Of a stretch of 64,000 nt of DNA, positions 1 to 7,728 are shown one piece after another. Source of the DNA: a virus. The stretch lies in the IMG/VR virus record IMGVR_UViG_3300048583_000056, positions 1-64,000 of that record, one strand, 5' to 3'. The notes beneath the pieces are model-generated. The model had not been told where the DNA came from. It ran no database searches and saw nothing but the letters and a program-made list of their open reading frames with translations. The position numbers and the translations under genes were made by a program. Numbering within the stretch: the first letter of the stretch is position 1; every line of letters starts with the position of its first letter.

Positions 1-52
1 CTAAACAGATTAGTGATTAGGTCTGGGGTATCATGATTACATGTGACAATAG

Positions 53-574
53 TTAGATCCATTTTAAATCGTTTCGAACTCTCATCAAACATTTACCTAG
101 GTTATTTTCTCCAACCCCGTTACAAACACCCCAAAAGGTATCTTTCCACCAATTGGTTTCTTCGAGATATAAATCTCCAGTATCTTTCAACTTCTGTTTG
201 ATATCTTCATTCAAAGTAAACTTGGATAGAAGTGCTTCTTCCATTACCTTAATCTTGATATCGTTCCAATCTGGACGTAGATCAACTGTTCTACCCCAAG
301 CTTTGACATCTTTGCAAGACATGAGAATAACTTCGTCATACCAAGTGGTCATGTCAACTGGAATAGGATCACTATCTACACATTTTTCCAAACGATGAAA
401 TCTTTCTTCTTTTGCTTTATCGGTTAGCTTTCCATACATGAACGCATGTTCACTCGACGGGAATAATTTTCCATCAACTACAACATTACAGACATGGAAA
501 TTGGATAGGTATCGATATTCACCGAAGAACCCATAAATCCCTGTCTCATCAACTCTCGCTATTTCTATTCCCAT
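53..574 (-). CDS. NADAR (YbiA-like) domain protein
   Basis: A 173-aa protein of the NADAR/YbiA family. Seen: YLSNF at residues 22-26, SEHAFMYGK at 41-49, W-x2-D-x2-FWGV around 143-150 and GENNLGK at 155-161, in the family order and at the usual length. Known: NADAR proteins act on ADP-ribose and N-glycosidic linkages; some remove ADP-ribose from guanine in DNA, and YbiA acts on riboflavin intermediates. It is the last gene of a minus-strand operon and its start overlaps the end of the glycosyltransferase gene by 26 bp. Inference: it may undo host ADP-ribosylation-based defence or recycle NAD-derived metabolites. Family call firm, substrate unknown. Confidence 0.85.
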   Translation of the reverse strand: MGIEIARVDETGIYGFFGEYRYLSNFHVCNVVVDGKLFPSSEHAFMYGKLTDKAKEERFHRLEKCVDSDPIPVDMTTWYDEVILMSCKDVKAWGRTVDLRPDWNDIKIKVMEEALLSKFTLNEDIKQKLKDTGDLYLEETNWWKDTFWGVCNGVGENNLGKCLMRVRNDLKWI

Positions 575-1418
575 AAGTTTCTTTAATTTCTCTTAGTGTT
601 TTACCAACCACATCCTTATGTGCATAAGGAATTTGCACTGGCAAGCATCCATGTTTTTCAAGGAAAACTTTATCAGCATTTTGCACAATCTCTCGATGAT
701 TTGATTTAGATGAAATGGTTGATTGTCTCAGAGACCATTCTTCATCGCCCAAATATTCCCAAGAATTTTCAATATCTGCAAAGTTCCAAAATGGTGGGTG
801 CATTCCAGCTTTGATTATCGCCAATGTGTGGTCCACATGCTCACACGCATTGAAGAAGTTTTCATCCATCAATCCAACAGCATCTAAAGCCTTTTTAGAA
901 TAATAAGAAAATGCTCCTACACAATGTGAATATAATGGGATATTCACTTCGCCATAATATCCAACTGTCATATTTGGATTTGGTGTAGCCCAACCATCAA
1001 AGGTTTTGTTCATCCTCCCATGTTGGGAAAAATTGAAGTGTTGAATCCCGCTAATCTTGGAAGCTTCGATATACTTTTCGAAAACTGAAAGGTCTCTGAT
1101 AAAGATATCATCCTCGATAAGAAAAATATGGTCACACTCTTCAGTCTGTAATGAAGCCAAGGCATGATTCTTAGATCTTGCAACTCCCATGTTGACATCG
1201 GTGATGACCTTTTTCAAAGTCCCGTCGTTTTTCCATCGACCACTTGTCACACCATCAATATAATTGATATAATCTGGATTGTTTACCATGGAATCCTCGA
1301 CCACACAAAGATGGTCTATAAATTCTTTACAAGGCAAAAGAGAATCGAACAACTTGGAGAAGTTATCCAATCTACCACAGGTTATTATCCCCACCCCTAT
1401 AGTCTCTCCGTTGATCAT
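549..1418 (-). CDS. glycosyltransferase, GT-A (family 2-like)
   Basis: 289 aa. The N-terminus (GVGIITCGRLDNF, residues 8-20) looks like the first beta strand and nucleotide-sugar loop of GT-A enzymes, and HIFLIEDDIFI (97-107) supplies the metal-binding acidic triplet (EDD). The C-terminal half is rich in aromatic residues and His, as expected of an acceptor domain. It probably transfers a sugar from a nucleotide donor to phage DNA, a virion protein or a host glycan; the acceptor cannot be read. Its ATG overlaps the stop of the upstream P-loop gene (ATGA), which implies translational coupling. It is one of four glycosyltransferases in the window. Confidence 0.75.
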   Translation of the reverse strand: MINGETIGVGIITCGRLDNFSKLFDSLLPCKEFIDHLCVVEDSMVNNPDYINYIDGVTSGRWKNDGTLKKVITDVNMGVARSKNHALASLQTEECDHIFLIEDDIFIRDLSVFEKYIEASKISGIQHFNFSQHGRMNKTFDGWATPNPNMTVGYYGEVNIPLYSHCVGAFSYYSKKALDAVGLMDENFFNACEHVDHTLAIIKAGMHPPFWNFADIENSWEYLGDEEWSLRQSTISSKSNHREIVQNADKVFLEKHGCLPVQIPYAHKDVVGKTLREIKETYGNRNSES

Positions 1419-2146
1419 CTTCCTGATTTGATTTGTTTCATCAAGGTATTAATTTGGTTATCTTTGACCATCTCACCTTTTTGTTCGTTTAACATCTGTT
1501 CTAGAAGATCTGCATTGCTAGGATCAAGAATACTACTCTCGGTCTCGATTAGATCTCCCTTATAGTCGATAAATTCACCAATGAACCATAGTCTATCGTC
1601 AACAGTCAATCCTTCTAATTGGATTATCGCTGGACAATCCTCTTTCGGGAAAAAGATATCTGATTCCAGATTCTCGCAATACTGGTGATATAGATCTTGA
1701 AAAATTTGATCTGTCTCAGCAATGAATTTTGGATCTGCTTCTCTCATCCCATCATTAACAATCGGAATGGATGGATCACTCTTAATCCAGAAGATGATAT
1801 CTAAGTTTTTAAGTGATTCACGAACTAAACTAATACTAGCTGCGGTTACTTCGTCTGAAATAATCCCAGCAGCATTTGCTTGGAGTGTATACGCCAAGTT
1901 ATCCAATGGATTTCTATCGAAGATGATCTTGGATTTTGGACCATGCTTTTCATGTTCCTTCATCATCCAATCTAAAATACCTAATTGGGTTTCCTCTGAA
2001 GTATTCGAAGAATGGCTAAGATTGTTTTCTACAAGATAATCTCTATATGTTGATGTTGGGGTTGTATACATCGGCCATTTCTTTAGAAATGCCTTCACTA
2101 AAGTTGTTTTTCCCGTATTCGCTGCCCCTGTGACACTTACTCTCAT
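1415..2146 (-). CDS. NadR-like P-loop nucleotide kinase (AAA_28 type)
   Basis: 243 aa. Walker A is GAANTGKT at residues 7-14 on a short N-terminal strand, and FDRNPLDN (76-83) matches the acidic motif of NadR-type kinases. Known: this family phosphorylates small molecules; NadR itself handles nicotinamide riboside. It is the first gene of the operon ending in the NADAR gene, behind a TTGACA-N16-TAAATT promoter. Inference: operon sharing with NADAR suggests a role in nicotinamide/ADP-ribose metabolism, but a deoxynucleoside or sugar kinase is equally possible. The C-terminal ~40 residues are charged and probably lie outside the kinase fold. Confidence 0.65.
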   Translation of the reverse strand: MRVSVTGAANTGKTTLVKAFLKKWPMYTTPTSTYRDYLVENNLSHSSNTSEETQLGILDWMMKEHEKHGPKSKIIFDRNPLDNLAYTLQANAAGIISDEVTAASISLVRESLKNLDIIFWIKSDPSIPIVNDGMREADPKFIAETDQIFQDLYHQYCENLESDIFFPKEDCPAIIQLEGLTVDDRLWFIGEFIDYKGDLIETESSILDPSNADLLEQMLNEQKGEMVKDNQINTLMKQIKSGR

Positions 2147-2155
2147 ATACCAGTA

Positions 2156-2183
2156 AATTTACCATGAAATGTTGATTTGTCAA
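2156..2183 (-). promoter_or_regulatory. early-type promoter for the kinase-GT-NADAR operon
   Basis: On the minus strand: TTGACA (2178-2183), a 16-nt spacer, TAAATT (2156-2161), then 9 nt to the ATG at 2146. The box ATGGTAAATTTA is shared exactly with the promoter at 20885-20912. Confidence 0.7.
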
Positions 2184-2187
2184 GAAC

Positions 2188-2215
2188 TTGAATGACACTC
2201 AATTTAGATTAAATA
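2188..2215 (+). promoter_or_regulatory. promoter for the PhoH gene
   Basis: TTGAAT (2188-2193), 16 nt, TAAATA (2210-2215), then 7 nt to the ATG at 2223. It combines an early-type -35 with the TAAATA box of the late class and diverges from the promoter at 2156-2183. Confidence 0.55.
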
Positions 2216-2222
2216 ATAATGA

Positions 2223-2963
2223 ATGACAGCTAAAAAAGCACCTCGCAAGAGGAAAGAGTCGGTCGATATAACTAATGAATTTAGTGACGGTTTTAAGCAA
2301 ACCTTCAATTGCTCAAACATCAAAATGAAGAAGATGCTTCCTATTACGGATAATCAGACCTCATTTTACTACCTGACCCAAAATGAGAAAACTAATATGA
2401 TCTTGTTGGATGGTCCTGCGGGTTCTGCAAAGACCTATTGTGCAGTATATACTGCTTTAGAGTTGCTGAAAGAAGCCAAGGTTGATAAAATTATCTATAT
2501 TAGAACGGTCGTTGAGAGTGCTTCTAAATCTATAGGATTCTTGAAAGGTGATGAAGACTCCAAATTAGCACCATACATTCTACCATTCATTGATAAAGCT
2601 CTGGAATCCACTGATAAAGTGACGGTCAATTCTTTAATAGAACAAGAATATATCAAAGCTATTCCCGTAAACTTCGTCAGAGGTTTGACATTCAACAACT
2701 CTGTCGTTATCTTCGATGAAGTTCAAAACGCTACCAGATCCGAGATCACAACTGTTCTCACTAGATTTGGTAGAAACAGCAAATTCATTTTAATTGGTGA
2801 TTCCAAACAGAAGGACATCAAAGACTCTGGGTTTGAAACAGTTTATAACTTGTTCGATACACCGTTTTCTGATAAGAACAACATCCATTGTATCAAATTT
2901 GATAACTCGGATATTGTAAGATCTCCCATACTCAAACACATAACCCAAGTGCTCTCGGTATAA
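2223..2963 (+). CDS. phoH: PhoH-like ATPase
   Basis: 246 aa, normal for phage PhoH. Walker A GPAGSAKT at 64-71, Walker B VVIFDEVQNA at 161-170 and the sensor motif IGDSKQKD at 191-198 are all intact. Known: PhoH is a P-loop ATPase/nuclease-helicase-like protein very common in T4-like phages of aquatic bacteria; its role in infection is unresolved. It stands alone on the plus strand with its own promoter and a hairpin terminator 5 nt after the stop. Confidence 0.92.
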   Translation: MTAKKAPRKRKESVDITNEFSDGFKQTFNCSNIKMKKMLPITDNQTSFYYLTQNEKTNMILLDGPAGSAKTYCAVYTALELLKEAKVDKIIYIRTVVESASKSIGFLKGDEDSKLAPYILPFIDKALESTDKVTVNSLIEQEYIKAIPVNFVRGLTFNNSVVIFDEVQNATRSEITTVLTRFGRNSKFILIGDSKQKDIKDSGFETVYNLFDTPFSDKNNIHCIKFDNSDIVRSPILKHITQVLSV

Positions 2964-2967
2964 AATC

Positions 2968-3001
2968 AAAAACCCATTCTAGATATCTAGAATGGGTTTT
3001 T
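2968..3001. terminator. bidirectional rho-independent terminator
   Basis: A perfect 34-bp palindrome centred on GATATC, with A5 at one end and T5 at the other. It sits exactly between the convergent stops at 2963 (plus) and 3003 (minus), so it can end transcripts from both sides. Confidence 0.93.
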
Positions 3002-3002
3002 C

Positions 3003-3461
3003 TTATTTGATAAGAAGTTTAAAATGTTCTCTCATAGAGAACATCATAGATTTGAAAATCTTACTACGTGTGGGTTTATACATATCGTAATATATGTTTT
3101 TAATCTTCAAACAATCCTCTGTCGAGAAATATGCACCATTTCTAGCTTGCAACATTTGAGATGTTGGCCCATTGGCTAGACCCATACTCCTAATCAAGTT
3201 ATCGATTATGGCATCCTTTGTGAAATCTGGTTCACCCAACCATTCGTAAGATGCTTCCCACTTTTTAGGATCTCTTTTGCTTTGAAAGAACTCTAATTTT
3301 TCCAAATTAACATCAACATCAATACCATAATAAGTTAATGAGAAATTTCTCATATATCCCACGATGTCCTTAATGTTTTCTGGATTGACTTTATATTCAT
3401 CACCAACCAATTCGAGGTATTCTTCTGGCAATGTATAATTAACAAATAATAGTTGTCTCAT
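3003..3461 (-). CDS. hypothetical protein (last gene of ATPase cassette)
   Basis: 152 aa, family not recognised. Mixed alpha/beta composition with no membrane segment or signal peptide and no Cys/His metal cluster. The N-terminus MRQLLFVNYTLPEEYLELV reads like a soluble enzyme or adaptor. Its start overlaps the preceding gene by 4 bp (ATGA), so it is translated with it. It is the fourth and last gene of the early cassette 4729-3003. Confidence 0.7.
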   Translation of the reverse strand: MRQLLFVNYTLPEEYLELVGDEYKVNPENIKDIVGYMRNFSLTYYGIDVDVNLEKLEFFQSKRDPKKWEASYEWLGEPDFTKDAIIDNLIRSMGLANGPTSQMLQARNGAYFSTEDCLKIKNIYYDMYKPTRSKIFKSMMFSMREHFKLLIK

Positions 3462-3673
3462 ACCAATCCTCCTCTCATTTCGATCACGGCTTGCTCAACG
3501 TTGATAGAGCCAACCAATCTTACATGATTCTCGTAAATTTCCCCCAAAGCTTTCCCGTCTCTAGTATTTAAAATACCTTCTAGAAAGCCTAGAGAAATGT
3601 TACATTCGTTGTCATTTAATACTGCTCTGCCGCCAACCATTGTGACTTGGTCTGGTTCTTTATAATGTTTCAT
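3458..3673 (-). CDS. hypothetical small protein
   Basis: 71 aa, not recognised. It is framed by overlaps with both neighbours: 14 bp with the ATPase gene and 4 bp with the downstream gene. These support it as a real gene co-translated in the cassette. It has no recognisable motif. Confidence 0.6.
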   Translation of the reverse strand: MKHYKEPDQVTMVGGRAVLNDNECNISLGFLEGILNTRDGKALGEIYENHVRLVGSINVEQAVIEMRGGLV

Positions 3674-4466
3674 TTTCTTTATTTATTTGGGTTTCAACAC
3701 AGGTTTTAAAAATTTGGATACACTCATCGGAAAATCCTTCTTTGATATCAAAGATTTTCATGTTGTCTTGAAACAAGACAAACGGTGAATGAGTGGCAAT
3801 AATAATCTGATATTGTTCGGTTAACTCGGATAAAATTTTATACAACTCAACTTGTTTTGGTAGAGACAACGCACGCTCCGGTTCGTCCAGAATCAAAGTC
3901 GGTTTACCGTTTCTTGGTAAAGTTCTGATATAATTCGACTCGGCAATTTGTGTAGGATGAGCGGAAACATATCTCGTAAGATCTGGTGGATTCTTAGCCA
4001 TATTCAAGAGTTTGTTAATCTTGATCATTCTATACTGTCCAGACGAGGGCTTGTCCATCAGATATTGAAATTGTTCTTCTTCGGTTGTCATACCATCCTC
4101 TGACAGAGAAATGTTATTGGAGAACCATGCCCATTCATCGATTTTGATATCGCCATCATTATAGAATGATGCAATCCCATCCCATTCAACAATACAATCA
4201 GAAGATGCTGGGGAATATGCGCGATACACCCAAGGAAAGTGATGTTGAACTTGAGCACCCAAAGCTAGTTCGGAACTAATTTGTGACCAACCACCTTTAG
4301 CGATTCCACAATAAGCTTTGATCATTTTTAATAGGGTGGATTTTCCACAACCATTAGGACCAAGTAAAACATTTACTTTATTTGACTCGAAATCAAATCG
4401 AATACCCGGATAGAACCCCGGCATTTCCGTCAAGAATCCATTTTTTACAGTTATACTCTTTACCAT
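3660..4466 (-). CDS. ABC-type ATPase (AAA_21/OLD-like)
   Basis: 268 aa with a complete ABC ATPase core: Walker A GPNGCGKS (36-43), signature SSGQ (141-144), Walker B LILDEPE (191-197) and H-loop ATHSP (224-228). There are no membrane segments and no nuclease, Toprim or coiled-coil domain, so it is a stand-alone soluble ATPase of the AAA_21 kind rather than a transporter. Known: such ATPases serve as sensors or motors in SMC-like repair proteins and in several defence systems. It sits between small unknown proteins in an early-promoted, sharply terminated cassette, so host takeover or superinfection exclusion is conceivable. Confidence 0.85.
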   Translation of the reverse strand: MVKSITVKNGFLTEMPGFYPGIRFDFESNKVNVLLGPNGCGKSTLLKMIKAYCGIAKGGWSQISSELALGAQVQHHFPWVYRAYSPASSDCIVEWDGIASFYNDGDIKIDEWAWFSNNISLSEDGMTTEEEQFQYLMDKPSSGQYRMIKINKLLNMAKNPPDLTRYVSAHPTQIAESNYIRTLPRNGKPTLILDEPERALSLPKQVELYKILSELTEQYQIIIATHSPFVLFQDNMKIFDIKEGFSDECIQIFKTCVETQINKENETL

Positions 4467-4468
4467 AA

Positions 4469-4729
4469 TTAACGATTATTGGTTGACCAAGGTGTTCCTT
4501 CGAACCATCCTGTTCCACTATATGATTTATTAATAATGGGTGCTGGCTTTGGTCCTCTGTCTACCTCGGTAGGTTTTGGAATAGATTGTTCTTCCAATTT
4601 TTTGATTGCTTTTTCTGGGGTTGGTGCAATTGCCACTTGTTCCCCGTCTGAAGCAAGATACTGTTCTCCGAATTTTTTAGTGATGATCTTAAAATTGTCA
4701 TCTTCGTCTACTTTAATTTCTGCATTCAC
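4469..4729 (-). CDS. hypothetical protein, GTG start
   Basis: 86 aa, rich in Lys, Glu and Pro, with no recognised fold. The GTG at 4729 is supported by the promoter (TTGACT-N16-TTTAAT) ending 6 nt upstream, the same spacing as at other early genes. It is first in the ATPase cassette and its stop lies 2 bp before the ATPase start. Confidence 0.65.
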   Translation of the reverse strand: MNAEIKVDEDDNFKIITKKFGEQYLASDGEQVAIAPTPEKAIKKLEEQSIPKPTEVDRGPKPAPIINKSYSGTGWFEGTPWSTNNR

Positions 4730-4735
4730 GCTCTC

Positions 4736-4763
4736 ATTAAAGCATATATTTTCACCAAGTCAA
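4736..4763 (-). promoter_or_regulatory. early-type promoter for the ATPase cassette
   Basis: Minus strand TTGACT (4758-4763), 16 nt, TTTAAT (4736-4741), 6 nt to the GTG start. The -35 lies inside the 3' end of the neighbouring late gene. Confidence 0.65.
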
Positions 4764-5257
4764 GGTTTTTTCTTGACGGTCTTATATTTTGTTGGTCTTC
4801 GAACATTTAGCCTTGATGTATCGTTGGCGGAAGTGTTGATAATCTTAAATTGATTATCCTTGTTGAAGATGAAACTGAGTTTTCTTTTGGGATCACCATA
4901 AGGCTTTCCGCTTTTGGTGTGACCAATGATTCTAGACCCGATAACAACTTTATTTTTACCGGATTTGGTAACACCTTTACTCATATCCATGATATATCCA
5001 GCATCTAAAAGAATATCTTTGTAAGCTTTTTGGAGACCACCAGAACCAACATCATAACCTTGTCTGATGGCATCACCAACATCTCTTGCACCTGCTTCGA
5101 GTTTATCCAAAGGATTTGTGATCTCTGGAGCGACTTTACGTAATAGTGAAGCACCACCTTTAACAGCAGCACCAGCTACGCCACCAGCGACTCTCAAAGG
5201 AGCAGAGATATTACTCCAGAACCCTTCAGATAAAATTTCTCGTTGAGTTAATTTCAT
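4760..5257 (-). CDS. putative capsid-targeted virion protein
   Basis: 165 aa, not assigned to a family. The N-terminus MKLTQREILSE-GFW fits a capsid-targeting peptide ending in a [L/I]-x-E cleavage motif. Residues ~15-60 are Gly/Ala/Val-rich (GGVAGAAVKGGAS), resembling the protein at 53217-53831. The C-terminal half is basic (pattern KSGKPYGDPKRK). Its ATG overlaps the previous stop (ATGA). Inference: an internal head or DNA-binding virion protein. Confidence 0.65.
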   Translation of the reverse strand: MKLTQREILSEGFWSNISAPLRVAGGVAGAAVKGGASLLRKVAPEITNPLDKLEAGARDVGDAIRQGYDVGSGGLQKAYKDILLDAGYIMDMSKGVTKSGKNKVVIGSRIIGHTKSGKPYGDPKRKLSFIFNKDNQFKIINTSANDTSRLNVRRPTKYKTVKKKP

Positions 5258-5697
5258 ATATAATCAGCGTTTAAATTTTTATCTGCCACATTATTTAACC
5301 CAACATCTATAAGGGCATCTAACTCATCCAAAATAAATTGCTTACCGATCAAAACTTTGTGATTGTTTTCAGAACGATTACCGATTGAGAACGGAATATT
5401 TTTGAATGTTCTATTCCCAAGCTTAACATCAAAATTTACAACGGGTCGTTCCTCTTTGTTGCCAGCACCTAAGTTGATAACAATCGTATCACTTACAGGC
5501 TTCTCAATACTGATACCGCCATCGGTTGTAAACCTGACAGTCGAACCATCAGTTTGTATATCTTCACCATGTAAAACGTTAAACGCGCCATTTCCAGAAT
5601 CTAGTTTAGCTTTAAACGCACCCACTCCGTCAATATGGATAATTTCTTCCAAACCTAATACAGTTTTCTCTAGATAAAATTGTTTGAAAGTTATCAT
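5254..5697 (-). CDS. retropepsin-like aspartic protease fold (RimB/PF05618-like)
   Basis: 147 aa. VGAFKAKLDSGNGAFN (25-40) matches the strand-turn of retropepsin-like proteins (usual form AKIDTGA), with DSG at 33-35 as the catalytic Asp triplet. The later VLIGKQFILDEL (115-126) matches the family's second hallmark (LLGR-x-FL). Length fits a single-lobe enzyme that works as a dimer. The N-terminus (MITFKQFYLEKTVLGLEE) resembles the capsid-targeting leaders of its neighbours. Inference: a protease packaged in or acting on the head. The substrate is unknown, and fold without activity is possible. Confidence 0.7.
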   Translation of the reverse strand: MITFKQFYLEKTVLGLEEIIHIDGVGAFKAKLDSGNGAFNVLHGEDIQTDGSTVRFTTDGGISIEKPVSDTIVINLGAGNKEERPVVNFDVKLGNRTFKNIPFSIGNRSENNHKVLIGKQFILDELDALIDVGLNNVADKNLNADYI

Positions 5698-5701
5698 TCA
5701 T

Positions 5702-6106
5702 TTACATGGAGATATTATCGGAATCTTCAAATCCGTCGTTAGCAAAGTCCGCGACATCGTCTAGTTCATTCCAAACATCAGAGATATAATCTTCAGCTTT
5801 GATGATCTTAGCAACCATCCAAGTTTCCAATTCTTCTGATTCACAATGACTTAGCAGAATGTTTGCACGTTTGACGAGTTTACGGAGACATTTCGTGATG
5901 ATTTCGTTATCTAGTTCATCTTCTTCTCCAAACATATCATCACCAAGGTCTTCTTCGGTTCCAGTGTCTAAAGGACCAACTGGTTCCATAGAGATAATAG
6001 CTTCTGCGTCTTCAGGGTATTGCTCCTGTGAATATTGTGCATCAGGACTTTTGTTCCCATATGATTCCCAGATCAAACTATTTTCAAAAGTTTTAAATTT
6101 TTTCAT
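5702..6106 (-). CDS. acidic late virion-associated protein
   Basis: 134 aa, strongly acidic in the middle (EEDLGDDMFGEEDELDNE). The leader MKKFKTFENSLIWE-SYG ends in an I-x-E motif like T4 internal-protein leaders. The C-terminal segment VAKIIKAEDYISDVWNEL resembles a short helical motif common in small structural proteins of T4-like marine phages (from memory, not searched). A TAAATA box lies 5 nt upstream of the ATG, marking it as late. Probably a head-core or internal protein. Confidence 0.7.
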   Translation of the reverse strand: MKKFKTFENSLIWESYGNKSPDAQYSQEQYPEDAEAIISMEPVGPLDTGTEEDLGDDMFGEEDELDNEIITKCLRKLVKRANILLSHCESEELETWMVAKIIKAEDYISDVWNELDDVADFANDGFEDSDNISM

Positions 6107-6111
6107 AATAA

Positions 6112-6117
6112 TATTTA
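6112..6117 (-). promoter_or_regulatory. late TAAATA promoter
   Basis: TAAATA on the minus strand, 5 nt before the ATG at 6106. Confidence 0.7.
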
Positions 6118-6118
6118 A

Positions 6119-6496
6119 TTAAACTGATTCAATACTGTTTAATTGCTTGCGAAGATCTCCACCAGAAGTAGAAGAAGCAATAATCCCTAGGATGCTTGGG
6201 AGAACTTCTTCTCTAGCATTTGTATACTTCTTCATTTTCATTTGAGATTGAAGATTTAGTAAAGTGTTTGCTTGTTCGGCAGAAGGTTCAAAAAGTGCGG
6301 CATCAATCAAATCAGAAATATACTTATCTTCTCCAGCAGATGACAACGGCATTGTTTCTTGTGGGGGAGGAGCAGGATTATCTATGACGCTTCCAGCTTG
6401 CTCTGGTGGGGCTTCATGACCCTGTGTAGGATCTTGTCCATCTTGTTCCACCAAAAATCTTTGATAGTCTCGGATTAGTTGTAAAGTTTTGCTCAT
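6119..6496 (-). CDS. hypothetical late protein with targeting-like leader
   Basis: 125 aa, not recognised. The leader MSKTLQLIRDYQRFLVE-QDG ends in L-x-E. A Pro/Gln/Glu-rich, probably disordered linker (residues ~18-50) follows, then a helical C-terminal domain. It sits 2 bp after the stop of the upstream gene, whose TAAATA promoter probably serves both. Likely another internal head protein. Confidence 0.65.
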   Translation of the reverse strand: MSKTLQLIRDYQRFLVEQDGQDPTQGHEAPPEQAGSVIDNPAPPPQETMPLSSAGEDKYISDLIDAALFEPSAEQANTLLNLQSQMKMKKYTNAREEVLPSILGIIASSTSGGDLRKQLNSIESV

Positions 6497-6498
6497 GA

Positions 6499-6942
6499 TT
6501 AATAATTAGTTGGGATTGTGCTAGTGCGTCTCGTGTTTTGAAGTGCCTTTTCGATTTCTCTAGTGCTGTCCTCATATGTCTTGACAGCTTTTCCAGCAAT
6601 ATTTTGACGTTTCTTAACAGCGGTCTTAGCTCTTTGTGCAGAAGTTCCTAAGCCTCTTGCAGCTAATCCTTTTAGTCCAGAATTTGCTTTAGCTCCAAGT
6701 TTTTCAACTTCTTGATCGACTTTGTATGCACCAGTTCCAGCTTCAATACTTTCAGCTTCTTCCTCATTACCAGAGATGTTGACAGCAATGGTTTTGCTAC
6801 CAGTATCAATGTAAAGCATATCAGTATCCCTAACCAAGGATACTTTGATTCCTTTAGATTTCAGAAAATCTATCAATTCCCACTTGGGATCACCGGAATT
6901 TTGTGGATTGAATTCTTCGATTAAATGAAGGAACTTACTCAT
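6499..6942 (-). CDS. hypothetical late protein with targeting-like leader
   Basis: 147 aa. The leader MSKFLHLIEE-FNPQN ends in I-E-E. Residues ~20-60 look like a small alpha/beta domain; residues ~75-135 are rich in Lys, Arg and Ala and probably helical and DNA-binding. Late TAAATA box 5 nt before the ATG. Family unknown; internal capsid protein is the best guess. Confidence 0.65.
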   Translation of the reverse strand: MSKFLHLIEEFNPQNSGDPKWELIDFLKSKGIKVSLVRDTDMLYIDTGSKTIAVNISGNEEEAESIEAGTGAYKVDQEVEKLGAKANSGLKGLAARGLGTSAQRAKTAVKKRQNIAGKAVKTYEDSTREIEKALQNTRRTSTIPTNY

Positions 6943-6947
6943 TTACA

Positions 6948-6953
6948 TATTTA
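6948..6953 (-). promoter_or_regulatory. late TAAATA promoter
   Basis: TAAATA on the minus strand, 5 nt before the ATG at 6942. It overlaps the 3' end of the upstream gene. Confidence 0.7.
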
Positions 6954-7517
6954 ATGCATTATGAGCAACTTCGAAGAGACTTCTTTAAAAAACTTTCCCA
7001 TATCTTTCAATCCTTCCTTTTCCAGATATTTTTTGATATGTTTAAACGTTTTAGGTTTGGTTTCCTTTGCAAAGAATAGTTCAAGCCTAGGAATCAACTC
7101 ACTATCCTCGAACCTGAGTTTTGTGACAACTTCATCGAAGTCCATCACATCCTCCAAAACCTTAAATCCAAATATTCTTTTGATTTTGCCTAGGAGTTTA
7201 TTTCTGAAAGGATCTTTTGTCAGAGAATTGCTGTAGAAGCAAAGTTGATAAGGTAATTCCTGATTCTTGATGTTATCACAAATAACTTGCAAAAATGCGT
7301 GCGTATAAATCGTTTTGTTGTATTTGTTGGTGAAATCAAATGATACATCCAAAAAGCATCCCTTTAAAATCTTAGCAAAGTATATATTGGTCTCCCTAAA
7401 CAAAACGTCAATATCCATGAAGATGATACCAGTATCAGTAAAGATAATGCTGGTATGTTTTTCCTCAGTCTTTACTTCATAATAGTTCATTGGAGTGGGT
7501 AGTAAGCATTTGGCCAT
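6951..7517 (-). CDS. hypothetical protein
   Basis: 188 aa from the first ATG. An ATG at 7490 overlaps the upstream stop (ATGA) and may be the true start, giving 179 aa beginning MNYYEVKTEE. The protein is rich in Phe, Lys and Asp with no recognised motif, signal or membrane segment. It is downstream of the early-promoted 68-aa gene, so probably an early accessory gene. Confidence 0.65.
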   Translation of the reverse strand: MAKCLLPTPMNYYEVKTEEKHTSIIFTDTGIIFMDIDVLFRETNIYFAKILKGCFLDVSFDFTNKYNKTIYTHAFLQVICDNIKNQELPYQLCFYSNSLTKDPFRNKLLGKIKRIFGFKVLEDVMDFDEVVTKLRFEDSELIPRLELFFAKETKPKTFKHIKKYLEKEGLKDMGKFFKEVSSKLLIMH

Positions 7518-7693
7518 TTCATATCCTCAATGGGTTGTTCCTCATTAAGATTTATTGGACCGATAAAGTCTCGGTGTGTTTTACAAGCCTTTATAGCTTT
7601 TTCCTCTGAATCAAAAATACCACTAAGGGACCATTGATCATCACTTGGACCAATATAAGTTCCCATAGCCCAAAGTTTTGTTGTTTCGCTCAT
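7487..7693 (-). CDS. hypothetical small protein
   Basis: 68 aa. WSLSGIFDSEEKAIKAC (22-38) resembles small alpha/beta domains that recur in phage accessory regions. It starts 7 nt after an early-type promoter. No function can be given. Confidence 0.65.
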   Translation of the reverse strand: MSETTKLWAMGTYIGPSDDQWSLSGIFDSEEKAIKACKTHRDFIGPINLNEEQPIEDMKWPNAYYPLQ

Positions 7694-7700
7694 AATAATG

Positions 7701-7728
7701 CTTATACCACATTAAAAATTAAAGTCAA
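7701..7728 (-). promoter_or_regulatory. early-type promoter
   Basis: Minus strand TTGACT (7723-7728), 16 nt, TATAAG (7701-7706), 7 nt to the ATG at 7693. The -35 lies in the 3' end of the GIY-YIG-like gene. Confidence 0.65.
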
